A stretch of DNA of 64,000 nt. Origin: JBJGXI01 sp045635475 (GTDB taxonomy: Bacteria > Bacillota > Bacilli > Bacillales > Amphibacillaceae). The notes under the pieces were generated by a model, which saw only the letters and a program-made list of their open reading frames with translations, did no database searches and was not told where the DNA came from. Made by a program: the position numbers and the translations under genes. The DNA is taken from assembly GCF_045635475.1 (NCBI RefSeq), contig NZ_JBJGXI010000009.1, positions 1 to 64,000 on the forward strand. Direction: 5' to 3'. This document shows, in pieces, positions 1 through 9,357 of the stretch (its first letter is position 1; each line of letters opens with the position of its first letter).

Positions 1-355
1 TGAATTGTTTTTCAAATGGGTAAAGCAACATTTGGTCTTGAAAAAGCTGTATGGTAAAAGCCAAAATGCTGTATTCAACCAGATTTACATTGCAATGATT
101 GTCTTCTGCTTAACGCTTTTAATGAAGCATAAATTAGGATATAGAGGCACATTACTGGAAATGATGAACTGGATTGGTGACTGCTGGTCCAAGAAACTTG
201 AAATCTTTATTTCAGAATTAATCAAGGAACCAGATCGATCATCCGATGGTCGCCGAAAACTCTCTCACCAACGTATCTTTGAAGAAACCTTAGCGCAATA
301 TGAAACAGGGCATGTTTCTCATTTGAATGATCTGACTTACGATCCAATCAATTAA
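1..355 (+). CDS. IS4-family transposase, C-terminal fragment (cut by window edge)
   Basis: The frame is open to the left edge and ends at a TAA, so only the last ~117 residues are visible. The first codon in frame is Glu followed by LFFKWVK, which fits the E(6)K part of the IS4-type DDE signature (catalytic Glu, then Lys seven residues on). The rest is a basic and hydrophobic C-terminal tail. The transposase would act on the ends of its own element. Whether the upstream part is intact cannot be judged. It lies convergent with deoC. Family assignment is by motif; the subgroup is not recognised. Confidence 0.75.
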   Translation, partial: ELFFKWVKQHLVLKKLYGKSQNAVFNQIYIAMIVFCLTLLMKHKLGYRGTLLEMMNWIGDCWSKKLEIFISELIKEPDRSSDGRRKLSHQRIFEETLAQYETGHVSHLNDLTYDPIN

Positions 356-376
356 ATAACTGTAAAAAAATGGATG

Positions 377-411
377 AAGGACTACTTTTAAAGCCCTATT
401 GTCCTTTTTTC
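377..411 (+). terminator. Possible terminator after the transposase
   Basis: Short stem AAGGAC / GTCCTT with an 18-nt loop, followed by a run of T. It is weak, but correctly placed just downstream of the transposase stop. Confidence 0.35.
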
Positions 412-524
412 TTAAAAATGAAAAATATTATATCTGAAAATTCAGTAAAATATATTGAGCACGAAAACTTGATGTTTGACATAACTATTTATATTTTATG
501 CAACGCTAGTGTAATTTCCTATGC

Positions 525-550
525 AAATAAAAAACCGGGCAAATGCCCGG
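525..550 (-). terminator. Intrinsic terminator of deoC
   Basis: On the minus strand CCGGGC-ATTT-GCCCGG is followed by TTTTTTATTT, 14 nt after the deoC stop codon. Confidence 0.85.
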
Positions 551-563
551 CATACATTACGAT

Positions 564-1235
564 TTAATAATCAGATGTACCTTGTTTCCCAGATACGATT
601 TCTACGCCTGCACTTGCTCCGATACGAGTTGCGCCAGCTGCTATCATGTCTTCGGTAGCTTGAAGATCACGGACACCACCAGAAGCCTTCACACCTAGGT
701 CAGGTCCAACAGTCTCACGCATTAATTTTATATCTTCTATCGTAGCGCCACCACCAGAAAAACCAGTTGACGTTTTAACATAGTCTGTTCCTGCTTGCTT
801 AGCAAGCTGACATGCTTTCACTTTTTCTTCCTGTGTTAATAATGATGTTTCGATGATTACTTTTGTTAGTGCCTTGCCTTTTGCAGCATCCGTTACGGCT
901 TTAATATCTTTTTCCACCGTATCGTAATCATTTGATTTTAATGCACCAACATTAATAACCATATCAACCTCGGTCGCACCATTTTTGATTGCCTGCTCTG
1001 TTTCAAAAGCTTTCACTTCTGAAGTAGTTGCACCCAATGGAAAGCCAATAACTGTGCACACTTTAACGTCTGACCCCTTGAGGCGATCGGCACAATATGC
1101 AACCCAATATGGATTTACACAGACTGAAGCAAATCCATGCTCCATCGCTTCATCTACGATCTGGTCAATTTTTTCTTTCGTTGTATCTGGTTTTAATTGT
1201 GTATGGTCAATATATTTTGCTAAATGTTTTGCCAT
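564..1235 (-). CDS. deoC: Deoxyribose-phosphate aldolase
   Basis: Reversibly cleaves 2-deoxyribose-5-phosphate to glyceraldehyde-3-phosphate and acetaldehyde in cytosolic deoxynucleoside catabolism. 223 residues, normal for the bacterial family. The Schiff-base lysine is K154 in YVKTSTGF, the second conserved lysine is K183 in GVKASGGV, and the Asp of the active site is D91 in EVDMVINVG. ATG start with GGAAGGG upstream. It stands alone here, without pdp, cdd or nupC neighbours, with its own terminator. No DeoR-type operator was recognised. Confidence 0.95.
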   Translation of the reverse strand: MAKHLAKYIDHTQLKPDTTKEKIDQIVDEAMEHGFASVCVNPYWVAYCADRLKGSDVKVCTVIGFPLGATTSEVKAFETEQAIKNGATEVDMVINVGALKSNDYDTVEKDIKAVTDAAKGKALTKVIIETSLLTQEEKVKACQLAKQAGTDYVKTSTGFSGGGATIEDIKLMRETVGPDLGVKASGGVRDLQATEDMIAAGATRIGASAGVEIVSGKQGTSDY

Positions 1236-1391
1236 ATGTATGTCGTTCCCTTCCGTTTGTTCTCGTACCCCATAATAGCATGTTTGCCTACTGCTTTTCC
1301 AGTTTGCTATAAATCAGACGCAAAATTTTTTTCTTAATACATGGTAGTAACATTTCCACACCTGTATTTCGCGTTGCTTAGCTGCGTTTGC

Positions 1392-1988
1392 GACGCAAAA
1401 ATTCCTTGCACCCTCGGTTTCGTGTCGCTTAGCCACGTTTGCGACGCAAAAATTCCTCTCACTCTCGATTTCGCGTCGCTTTGCCGCCCTTACGACGCAA
1501 AAATTCCTCTTACGCTCGATTTCGCGTCGTTTAGCCACGTTTGCGACGCAAAAATTCCTCTCGCTCTCAATTTCGTGTCGCTTAGCCGCACTTGCGACGC
1601 AAAAATTCCTCTCACTCTCGATTTCGCGTCGCTTAGCCGCACTTGCGACGCAAAAATTCCTCTCGCTCTCAATTTCGTGTCGCTTTGCCGCACTTGCGAC
1701 GCAAAAATTCCTCTCGCTCTCGATTTCGCGTCGCTTTGCCGCACTTGCGACGCAAAAATTCCTCTCGCTCTCAATTTCGTGTCGCTTTGCCGCCCTTGCG
1801 ACGCAAAAATTCCTCTCACGCTCGATTTCGCGTCGTTTAGCCACGTTTGCGACGCAAAAATCCCTCTCGCTCTCAATTTCGTGTCGCTTAGCCGCGTTTG
1901 CGACGCAAAAATCCCTCTCGCTCTCGATTTCGCGTCGCTTTGCCGCACTTGCGACGCAAAAATCCCTCTCGCTCTCGATTTCGCGTCA
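1392..1988. repeat. 51-bp tandem repeat array, about 12 units
   Basis: Units begin with GACGCAAAAA at 1392, 1443, 1494, 1545, 1596, 1647, 1698, 1749, 1800, 1851, 1902 and 1953, an exact 51-bp period; the last unit is truncated. A degenerate partial unit lies at 1318-1391. Each unit carries GCGACGC and its complement GCGTCGC, spaced alternately about 25 and 12 nt, so the array can fold in two registers. Two linked variants alternate: CTCGATTTCGCG and CTCAATTTCGTG, in the order T C C T C T C T C T C C for the GTG (T) or GCG (C) form. As 51 is a multiple of three and the unit lacks stops, long spurious reading frames open on both strands; no ribosome binding site precedes them. It fills the gap between mtaB and deoC. 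Confidence 0.95.
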
Positions 1989-2003
1989 CAAAACTGCCCT
2001 TAG

Positions 2004-2030
2004 ACCAAAAAACCCAGCATTCGCTGGGTT
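2004..2030 (-). terminator. Intrinsic terminator of the mtaB end of the heat-shock operon
   Basis: Minus-strand stem AACCCAGC-GAAT-GCTGGGTT followed by TTTTGG. The stem begins in the last base of the mtaB stop codon. It separates the operon from the repeat array and deoC. Confidence 0.85.
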
Positions 2031-3382
2031 TAAGAGGACATACGCACAGTTTCGGTTTGATTCGGCTCTTCCATCACTCGAACAAACTGTGCTTCGTTAT
2101 ATGGGTATCCTGCTTTCGTAATTTTGACACGAACGATTTTTCCTACCATATCTTCGGTTGCGTCTAATTTTACTTTTAAATAATTATCCGTGTAACCAAC
2201 ATAGACATTTTCTTCTTTTTCAAAGCGTTCTTCAGGAATCACTTCCAGTACTTCGCCTTCAAAGGTTGATGCATATTCTTTTGCTTGTTGGTTTGAAAGT
2301 TCGATTAATTGGTGCACTCGATCATTTTTTATATCGTCTTCTACTTGGTCCTGCATGCGAGCTGCCGGTGTACCAGTTCGTCTAGAGAATGGAAACACAT
2401 GTAATTCCGAGAATCCAATTTCTTGGATAAAACGGTACGTTTCCTCAAATTCCTCGTCTGTCTCACCTGGGAATCCGACAATTACATCTGATGTAATTGC
2501 TAGACGAGGCAACGCTTTTTTCACTTTGTCCACTTTTTCTTTATAAAAAGCAGAAGAATATTTTCTTCGCATACGCTCTAACACAGAATCGGAACCCGAT
2601 TGAAGTGGGATATGCAAATGACGCACAATCTTATTCGATTGATCCAGTACTTCGATTACTTCATCAGTAATTTGACTCGCTTCAATTGAAGAAATACGAA
2701 TCCTTTTTAAGCCATCGACTTTCGTTTCTAAATCGCGTAATAAACGAGCAAAATTATAATCTTTTAAATCTTCTCCGTAGCCTGCAGTGTGAATGCCTGT
2801 TAACACAATTTCTTTATACCCGGCATCAACAAGCTGTTGCGCTTGCTGCACAACATTCTCAGGATCTCTGGAACGCAATAAACCACGTGACCATGGAATA
2901 ATACAAAACGTGCAGAAATTATTGCAACCTTCTTGGATTTTCAAAGAAGCCCGCGTCCGATCTGTAAACGCAGGTACATCCATTTCCTCAAACTCACGGT
3001 TTTTCATAATATTCTTCACACCGTTAATCGGTTGACGCGTAACTTTATGATCTTCAATGTACTCAATCATCTTGCCACGATCTTGTGTTCCGACAACAAC
3101 ATCGACACCAGGTATTTCCATAATCTCACCTGGAGACGTTTGTGCATAACAACCAGTAACGCAAACAACTGCTTCTGGATTATTACGGACGGCACGACGT
3201 ATCACTTGACGACTCTTTTTGTCACCTGTGTTCGTCACCGTGCACGTATTAATTACATAAACATCTGAGCCATGATCAAAATCTACTCGCTCATAGCCAG
3301 CATTCTTAAACTTCTGCCAGATACCTTCTGTTTCGTAATGGTTTACTTTACAACCTAATGTATGAAAAGCGACAGTAGGCAT
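2030..3382 (-). CDS. mtaB: tRNA t6A37 methylthiotransferase MtaB
   Basis: Radical-SAM methylthiotransferase that converts t6A37 to ms2t6A37 in ANN-decoding tRNAs (YqeV in B. subtilis). About 450 residues. The N-terminal UPF0004 domain has cluster cysteines C11 (TLGCKVN), C47 (INTCTVTN) and C78 (VTGCYAQ). The radical-SAM cluster is C153/C157/C160 in CNNFCTFC. A C-terminal TRAM-like domain follows residue ~375. The start at 3382 (ATG) is preferred over an in-frame GTG at 3391 because that GTG lies inside the Shine-Dalgarno GAGGTG. It starts just after rsmE, and is the last gene of the dnaJ-prmA-rsmE-mtaB run. Confidence 0.93.
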   Translation of the reverse strand: MPTVAFHTLGCKVNHYETEGIWQKFKNAGYERVDFDHGSDVYVINTCTVTNTGDKKSRQVIRRAVRNNPEAVVCVTGCYAQTSPGEIMEIPGVDVVVGTQDRGKMIEYIEDHKVTRQPINGVKNIMKNREFEEMDVPAFTDRTRASLKIQEGCNNFCTFCIIPWSRGLLRSRDPENVVQQAQQLVDAGYKEIVLTGIHTAGYGEDLKDYNFARLLRDLETKVDGLKRIRISSIEASQITDEVIEVLDQSNKIVRHLHIPLQSGSDSVLERMRRKYSSAFYKEKVDKVKKALPRLAITSDVIVGFPGETDEEFEETYRFIQEIGFSELHVFPFSRRTGTPAARMQDQVEDDIKNDRVHQLIELSNQQAKEYASTFEGEVLEVIPEERFEKEENVYVGYTDNYLKVKLDATEDMVGKIVRVKITKAGYPYNEAQFVRVMEEPNQTETVRMSS

Positions 3383-3387
3383 ATTCG

Positions 3388-4152
3388 TCACCTCAATTCT
3401 TCAAAATGATACGAAATACTAGATAATAAATAAAGCGATGCAGTCTCTGTCCGAAGTATTCTAGGACCAAGACGCACGGATAGAAAACCAGCGTTTGTTA
3501 GTGCTTCAACCTCTTCCGCGTCAAAACCACCCTCAGGTCCAATACAAGCAAGCATCGACTGATTAAGACTAATGTCACCTAGTATATCACTCAGCTTACG
3601 GGCGTGCGCTGAACGAGCTTCTTCTTCGTAGGCAATTATTTTATAATCATATGCATCAGCCTGCTCTAGTAAAGCAGGAAATGAACTTATCGATTTTACT
3701 TCTGGAATAAGTGTGCGGTGTGACTGCTCACTAGCTTCTTTCACTATTCTTTCGTAGCGATCTAGCTTTTTAGCAGCTTTCTTTTCGTCCCATTTAACAA
3801 TCGAACGTTTTGCTTGAAATGGCAAAAAAGCCGATGCGCCAAGCTCGGTCCCCTTTTGTAAAATATACTCTAATTTATCTCCTTTGGGAAGACCTTGAGC
3901 AATGGTTACATGAACTGGTAATTCAACCTGTTCATGTAACCATTGCTGCACGGTCACTGTAACTTGCTCATTTTCTGTATCTATTATGTTACAGCGTGCA
4001 GCTTTTCCGTCTGGATGATTGCAAATTAGTGTATCACCTGTCTCCATGCGCATTACACGAAGGATATGGTGTACATCACTGCCTGAAATAATAACTTTCG
4101 AATCGTCCTGCCAACCTGTCTGTGGAACAAAATAACGTTGCACCGAAAGCAC
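3388..4152 (-). CDS. rsmE: 16S rRNA (uracil-1498-N3)-methyltransferase
   Basis: SPOUT-class SAM methyltransferase modifying U1498 of 16S rRNA (YqeU). 254 residues. The C-terminal trefoil knot shows GPEGGF and LGPRILRTETA. The N-terminal PUA-like part includes HHILRVMRM. The GTG at 4152 sits only 3 nt from AGGAG; a second GTG at 4143 matches the usual MQRYF start of homologues and may be the true one. It lies 8 nt after prmA and 5 nt before mtaB, so the three are translated from one transcript. Confidence 0.92.
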   Translation of the reverse strand: MLSVQRYFVPQTGWQDDSKVIISGSDVHHILRVMRMETGDTLICNHPDGKAARCNIIDTENEQVTVTVQQWLHEQVELPVHVTIAQGLPKGDKLEYILQKGTELGASAFLPFQAKRSIVKWDEKKAAKKLDRYERIVKEASEQSHRTLIPEVKSISSFPALLEQADAYDYKIIAYEEEARSAHARKLSDILGDISLNQSMLACIGPEGGFDAEEVEALTNAGFLSVRLGPRILRTETASLYLLSSISYHFEELR

Positions 4153-4160
4153 CTGCTCCT

Positions 4161-5099
4161 TTACTTTTTCCTTGCGATAATCGAGATCCAGTCTTCCATT
4201 TGATTGACTTCCAAAATTTCAAATCCAGCTGAAATAAGTCCATCTTTTACTTGATCTTTTTTTGCTTTAATAATCCCAGAAGTAATAAACAATCCCCCAG
4301 GTTTTAAACAGCGAAACGCGTCCTTTTCAAAGCGCAGAATAATCTCCGCTAAAATATTCGAAACAATCAGATCAGCTTCAAAATCAACATTGTTGAGTAA
4401 ATTATTTTGTTTCGATTGAATCTTACTATCGACCTTATTGATCTTTGCGTTTATGGTCGTTGTTTTGACAGCCACGTCATCTAAGTCATATGCAAAGACC
4501 TGTTCTGCTCCTAATAAAATCGAAGCAATACTTAACACACCAGAACCAGATCCTACATCAATAACCATATCACCTTTGGATACGAACCGTTCTAGAGCTT
4601 GGATGCTTAGCACCGTTGTAGGGTGTGTACCAGTACCAAAAGCCATACCAGGGTCAAGTTCTAAAATAATTTCATCACTTGAAACAGGCGTATAATCTTC
4701 CCAAGTTGGCGTAATTGTAAATTTCTCCGATATCTTCACAGGTTTATAGTACTTTTTCCAAGCAGTTGCCCACTCTTCTTCATTTACTTCACTTAGTGTA
4801 ATTTGATTACTACCTAAATCGATATCATATAACAAGAGATTGTTAACAGCCTGCTTGATTTCGTCTACTGTTTCTCCCAAGAAACTGTTCATCGCAAGAT
4901 ACGCCTTTACATAAACACCTTCTTCAGGATAGTCCTCCGGATTTAATTCATAGATTTCACCGAATACAGACTCTCGTTCCTGAATTAGATCACTCGGATC
5001 CTCAATTACGACACCACTTGCTCCTGCTTCGTGTAAAATGTTTGAAATTGGCTCAATCGCCTCATTGGTGGTATGGATACAAATTTCAGACCACTTCAA
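4161..5099 (-). CDS. prmA: Ribosomal protein L11 methyltransferase
   Basis: SAM-dependent methylation of lysines and the N terminus of L11. 312 residues, the family length. N-terminal substrate-recognition domain, then a Rossmann methyltransferase domain with motif I VIDVGSGSGVLSIAS (about 175-190) and NILAEII as motif IV. The gene follows dnaJ by 59 nt, the standard Bacillaceae order, so it is probably co-transcribed with the heat-shock genes. Confidence 0.95.
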   Translation of the reverse strand: MKWSEICIHTTNEAIEPISNILHEAGASGVVIEDPSDLIQERESVFGEIYELNPEDYPEEGVYVKAYLAMNSFLGETVDEIKQAVNNLLLYDIDLGSNQITLSEVNEEEWATAWKKYYKPVKISEKFTITPTWEDYTPVSSDEIILELDPGMAFGTGTHPTTVLSIQALERFVSKGDMVIDVGSGSGVLSIASILLGAEQVFAYDLDDVAVKTTTINAKINKVDSKIQSKQNNLLNNVDFEADLIVSNILAEIILRFEKDAFRCLKPGGLFITSGIIKAKKDQVKDGLISAGFEILEVNQMEDWISIIARKK

Positions 5100-5158
5100 A
5101 AGATCAACTCATTTCATTGGATTTTAAAGTTTACCATATAGAGATGAACAGGCTATTG

Positions 5159-6286
5159 CTATTCCCCTTTAAAAGCGCGTTTCACTTTTTGGAAAAAAGA
5201 GTCTTCATGTTCATTGGTAGGTTTATTACCGCTAATATCATTAAATTCGCGTAACAGATCTTTTTGACGATCAGTTAAATTAGAAGGCGTTACTACTCTA
5301 ATCTTCACATGTTGATCTCCATGACCGTAACCCCGGACATTTGGTGCTCCTTTACCTTTGAGACGGAACGTTTTTCCTGTTTGCGTACCTGCTGGAATTT
5401 TTAACTTTACTCTTCCATGTACAGTTGGAATTTCAACTTCATCGCCTAAAGAAGCTTGTGTGAAGGTAAGCGGCATTTCACAATAGATATGGTCGCCATC
5501 ACGTTGATAAAATTCATGTGGTCGAATTTGAATTACCACATACAAATCCCCCGCAGGGCCTCCGTTTGCCCCTGGCTCACCTTGCCCAGATACACGGATT
5601 TGTTGACCTTCATCAATACCCGCTGGAATTTGAATGTGAATTTTTTTGCGTTTTTTCACAGCACCTGCTCCACCACACGTGTTACATTTGTCTTCGATGA
5701 TTTTTCCTGAACCTTGACAATGATGACATACACGTCTATTTACAACACGTCCAAATGGTGTATTTTGTTCAACATTCAACTGTCCAGAACCATTACAGTG
5801 GGAACACGTCTTCGGTTTTGTACCCGGCTTTGCACCAGAACCGTCACACGTATCACATTCTTCTTCTTTCGGTATTTCAATATCCGTTTCTTTACCAAAA
5901 ATAGCTTCCTCAAAATCCATTGTCATCGTGTACTGCAGGTCAGCACCTTGTCTAGGTGCATTCGGATCTCTGCGTCTTCCTCCACCACCGAAGAACATAT
6001 CAAAGATATCGCCAAAGCCACCAAAATCTTCTGCTCCACCACCAAAACCGCCGAAGCCTTGACTTTGTGGACCTGCATGACCGAATTGATCATATTGCGC
6101 ACGTTTTTGTTCGTTACTTAACACTTCATATGCTTCTTTGACTTCTTTAAATTTATCAGCAGCATCTGCTTCTTTATTAACATCTGGATGAAACTTTCGT
6201 GCCAATTTTCGATACGACTTTTTAATTTCGTCTTTTGATGACTCTTTGGATACACCAAGAACATCATAATAATCCCGTTTACTCAC
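5159..6286 (-). CDS. dnaJ: Chaperone DnaJ (Hsp40)
   Basis: Co-chaperone that stimulates DnaK ATPase and delivers substrates. 375 residues from a GTG start at 6286, with GGGGAG ten bases upstream; the longer reading frame to 6361 lacks support and the chosen length is typical. J domain with H33-P34-D35, a Gly/Phe linker (about 75-105), four zinc-binding repeats (CDTCDGSG, CSHCNGSG, CHHCQGSG, CNTCGGAG) and C-terminal substrate domains. A terminator lies between dnaK and dnaJ, so dnaJ is probably expressed by read-through or from a weak local promoter. Confidence 0.96.
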   Translation of the reverse strand: MSKRDYYDVLGVSKESSKDEIKKSYRKLARKFHPDVNKEADAADKFKEVKEAYEVLSNEQKRAQYDQFGHAGPQSQGFGGFGGGAEDFGGFGDIFDMFFGGGGRRRDPNAPRQGADLQYTMTMDFEEAIFGKETDIEIPKEEECDTCDGSGAKPGTKPKTCSHCNGSGQLNVEQNTPFGRVVNRRVCHHCQGSGKIIEDKCNTCGGAGAVKKRKKIHIQIPAGIDEGQQIRVSGQGEPGANGGPAGDLYVVIQIRPHEFYQRDGDHIYCEMPLTFTQASLGDEVEIPTVHGRVKLKIPAGTQTGKTFRLKGKGAPNVRGYGHGDQHVKIRVVTPSNLTDRQKDLLREFNDISGNKPTNEHEDSFFQKVKRAFKGE

Positions 6287-6635
6287 TTGTCGATCACTCC
6301 CCGACTCTTGTTTTGCACAGACATAAATTTTATCATAACATTGAATCCGTTTTTTTAGCAACTAAGCCTATCTCATGATTACCTTGCATCGCTATTGCAT
6401 CCCGATATACGGATTACTCCAACTATGTAGAGATGAAAATGGCTAAAATAAGTATTATGAACGTGCTAAATTCTTCTTCTACTGCCATAAAGCAGGCAAG
6501 TAGAGAAAAAAGTCAAAGTCAAGAGGATCCTGACTTTGACTTTTGATGTTAAAGCTACATATAAATTTGCATCTTACAACAAAGTAATACCAGACCTATC
6601 GATAGGCTGTATACACTTGTCATGGTAGTTGCATA
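6287..6635 (-). other. dnaK-dnaJ intergenic region
   Basis: 349 bp without a gene. It holds the dnaK terminator at 6504-6545; the remainder is AT-rich. No convincing promoter or CIRCE was seen before dnaJ. Confidence 0.6.
6504..6545 (-). terminator. Terminator after dnaK
   Basis: Near-perfect inverted repeat AAAAGTCAAAGTCA / TGACTTTGACTTTT with a 9-nt loop; on the minus strand it ends in TTTTTTCTCT. It probably attenuates transcription between dnaK and dnaJ. Confidence 0.85.
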
Positions 6636-8471
6636 TTATTTCTTATCGTTGTCGTCTACCTCTTCATAGTCGGCGTCTACTACATCATCGCCTTCTTGAT
6701 TAGCACCTTCAGCTCCACCTTGCGCTGCTTGTGCTTCTGCTGCTGCTTGCTCATAAAGCTTTACAGAAAGTGCTTGAACTTGCTCTTCAAGTGCTTCTTT
6801 CTTCGCTTTAATTTCATCAATGTCACCAGCTTCTATTGCTTTTTGAAGTTCTTCTTTCGCAGCTTCTGCTTTTTGCTTTTCTTCATCAGAAACCTTGTCA
6901 CCAAGATCTTTCAACGTCTTATCTGTTGTAAAAATCATTTGATCCGCTTCATTACGAAGGTCGATTTCTTCACGACGCTTTTTATCTTCTTCAGCATTTT
7001 CTTCGGCGTCTCTTACCATTTTTTCTACTTCTTCGTCAGATAGACCAGAAGAAGATTTAATTGTAATCGACTGCTCTTTGTTTGTACCTAAATCTTTCGC
7101 ACGTACGTTTACGATACCGTTAGCATCGATATCAAATGATACTTCAATTTGAGGTACTCCACGTGGTGCTGGTGGGATATCCGTTAATTGGAAACGTCCC
7201 ATCGTTTTATTATCAGCTGCCATCTCACGCTCACCTTGCAGGACGTGGATATCAACGGCAGTTTGATTATCTGCAGCTGTAGAGAACACTTGTGAATGAC
7301 TTGTTGGTATTGTCGTATTACGTTCAATTAATTTAGTCGTTACGCTACCCATTGTTTCAATACCAAGTGATAACGGTGTAACATCAAGAAGTACAACGTC
7401 TTTCACGTCACCTTGTAACACACCAGCTTGGATTGCTGCACCAAGTGCAACCACTTCATCAGGGTTAACACCTTTAGAAGGATCTTTACCAATTTCTTTT
7501 TTAATCGCTTCTTGAACAGCTGGTATACGCGTAGAACCACCAACAAGAATTACTTTATCAATTTCACTTGGAGACATGCTAGCATCTTTAAGAGCAGTAC
7601 GAGTAGGACCCATAGTGCGTTCAACAAGATCACTAGATAATTCATCAAACTTCGCACGAGTTAAGTTCATTTCTAAGTGTAATGGACCAGCTTCTCCTGC
7701 TGTAATAAATGGTAGAGAGATTTGCGTTTGTGTTACTCCTGAAAGATCTTTTTTAGCTTTTTCAGCAGCATCTTTTAAACGCTGTAATGCCATTTTGTCT
7801 TTAGATAAATCAATACCATTTTCTTTTTTAAATTCAGCAACCATATGATCAATGATAACATGGTCAAAATCGTCACCACCAAGGCGGTTATCCCCAGCTG
7901 TAGCAACAACTTCAAACGTACCATCACCAATATCTAAGATGGATACATCAAATGTACCGCCACCTAGGTCATAAACAAGAATTGTTTGATCGACGTTTTC
8001 TTTATCAATACCATAAGCAAGAGCAGCAGCTGTTGGTTCGTTAATAATACGTTCAACTTCTAAACCAGCAATTTTACCAGCGTCTTTTGTCGCTTGGCGT
8101 TCCGCATCATTGAAATAAGCAGGAACTGTAATAACTGCTTTATCCACTGGTTCACCTAGATAATCCTCTGCATATGATTTGATGTACTGAAGAATAATTG
8201 CTGAAATTTCTTGTGGTGTATATTCTTTGCCATCAACTTCTACTTTATAATCTGTCCCCATATGTCGTTTGATCGATTGAATTGTATTTGGGTTAGTGAT
8301 CGCTTGACGCTTCGCTACCTCCCCAACTTGTCGCTCCCCATTTTTAAATGCAACCACAGAAGGAGTCGTACGGTTACCCTCTGGATTAGGAATAACTTTT
8401 GATTCTCCACCTTCCATTACAGCTACACATGAGTTTGTTGTACCTAAATCAATACCTATAATTTTACCCAT
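6636..8471 (-). CDS. dnaK: Molecular chaperone DnaK (Hsp70)
   Basis: ATP-dependent folding chaperone working with DnaJ and GrpE in the cytosol. 611 residues, standard for Firmicutes, which lack the 24-residue insertion of proteobacterial DnaK. ATPase domain with GIDLGTTNS at residue 5, YDLGGGTFDVS and the VILVGGSTRIP segment; substrate domain after about 380; acidic C terminus VVDADYEEVDD. ATG start with AAGGAGG upstream. Third gene of the HrcA-controlled operon. Confidence 0.98.
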   Translation of the reverse strand: MGKIIGIDLGTTNSCVAVMEGGESKVIPNPEGNRTTPSVVAFKNGERQVGEVAKRQAITNPNTIQSIKRHMGTDYKVEVDGKEYTPQEISAIILQYIKSYAEDYLGEPVDKAVITVPAYFNDAERQATKDAGKIAGLEVERIINEPTAAALAYGIDKENVDQTILVYDLGGGTFDVSILDIGDGTFEVVATAGDNRLGGDDFDHVIIDHMVAEFKKENGIDLSKDKMALQRLKDAAEKAKKDLSGVTQTQISLPFITAGEAGPLHLEMNLTRAKFDELSSDLVERTMGPTRTALKDASMSPSEIDKVILVGGSTRIPAVQEAIKKEIGKDPSKGVNPDEVVALGAAIQAGVLQGDVKDVVLLDVTPLSLGIETMGSVTTKLIERNTTIPTSHSQVFSTAADNQTAVDIHVLQGEREMAADNKTMGRFQLTDIPPAPRGVPQIEVSFDIDANGIVNVRAKDLGTNKEQSITIKSSSGLSDEEVEKMVRDAEENAEEDKKRREEIDLRNEADQMIFTTDKTLKDLGDKVSDEEKQKAEAAKEELQKAIEAGDIDEIKAKKEALEEQVQALSVKLYEQAAAEAQAAQGGAEGANQEGDDVVDADYEEVDDNDKK

Positions 8472-8502
8472 GACTTCGTTTCCTCCTTATTTACTATGTA
8501 TT

Positions 8503-9081
8503 CTATCCGTTTACTTTTACCATTGCCGGACGAATAACCCGGTCTTTTAATTGGTACCCTTTTTGCAATTCCTCAACAACTACATTAGAATCATAGCCTT
8601 CTTCTTCCACCATCATGACAGCTTGGTGTAGATGAGGATCAAACGTTTCACCTTCAGTTTTTATTTCCTCCACACCTTCTTTTGTTAAGGCATCGGAAAA
8701 TTGACGATAAACCATGTTTATCCCTTCAATGAAACCATTTAAACTATCTTCTTTAACTTCTACACTTAATGCTCTTTCGAAGTTATCTAACACAGGCAGT
8801 AGCTCGGTAATTAAGCTCTGTGACTTATATTTACGATCCGCCTCTTTTTCTCGTTGCGTTCGTTTGCGGAAATTATCGTATTCTGCTTGTATTCTTAACA
8901 ATCGTTGATAGATTTCATCTTTTTCTTGTTGTAATAGTTCTAACTCTGTTGGTTCGCTTGTAATTTCTTCATCATCTTGTTCAACTTCATCTACAAGCTC
9001 TTGTTCAGGCTCTTCTACGATATCTTGAGCTTGATCATTTTCTGCTGCTTCTGTTTTGTGTAGATTTTCTTTTTCCTCCAC
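8503..9081 (-). CDS. grpE: Nucleotide exchange factor GrpE
   Basis: Releases ADP from DnaK. 192 residues from the GTG at 9081, which has AGGAGG 8 nt upstream; an earlier in-frame GTG at 9090 lies within that Shine-Dalgarno. The N-terminal ~55 residues are very acidic. A long helix (LLQQEKDEIYQRLLRIQAEY) and the conserved core YDNFRKRTQRE follow, then the C-terminal beta domain ending in VIRPAMVKVN. 31 nt before dnaK; 276 nt after hrcA, longer than usual. Confidence 0.96.
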   Translation of the reverse strand: MEEKENLHKTEAAENDQAQDIVEEPEQELVDEVEQDDEEITSEPTELELLQQEKDEIYQRLLRIQAEYDNFRKRTQREKEADRKYKSQSLITELLPVLDNFERALSVEVKEDSLNGFIEGINMVYRQFSDALTKEGVEEIKTEGETFDPHLHQAVMMVEEEGYDSNVVVEELQKGYQLKDRVIRPAMVKVNG

Positions 9082-9357
9082 GATTGTCACCTCCTCAAAA
9101 TTCCTTCAAACCATTGTAGAGTCTATCATGAAATTAAAAGGAAATAAATCAATTTGATTTATTTTCTTTTACAGTTTAATCAATTTCACTTTGCTGTTTT
9201 TTAGACATTCACATCCCATAAAGTTGAATTAAACTATTCCAAACTATATGTGGAACAAATAGATATAGTTAATTATGAAATTGACTGCGTTCTGTTCTGT
9301 TTCCTACTAGACAAAATAAAGAATTTTACATTGTCAATTATTTCCGAAAAAACACAA

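Noticed and set aside
370..567. 65-codon frame after the transposase
   Set aside because: No ribosome site, it runs through the deoC terminator and overlaps the deoC end; composition looks non-coding.
1392..1988. Possible CRISPR array
   Set aside because: The units are contiguous 51-bp repeats with no unique spacers and no cas genes nearby.
1341..2003. Long open frames on both strands through the 51-bp array (17-residue repeat proteins)
   Set aside because: Open frames follow automatically from a stop-free 51-bp unit; starts have no ribosome site, frames on both strands are equally long, and the sequence lies between terminated operons.
6287..6361. N-terminal extension of dnaJ
   Set aside because: The GTG at 6286 has a good ribosome site and yields the standard 375 residues and J-domain start.
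9082..9357. Possible second promoter between hrcA and grpE (TTGACA near 9333)
   Set aside because: No acceptable -10 box at a 16-18 nt distance on the minus strand.
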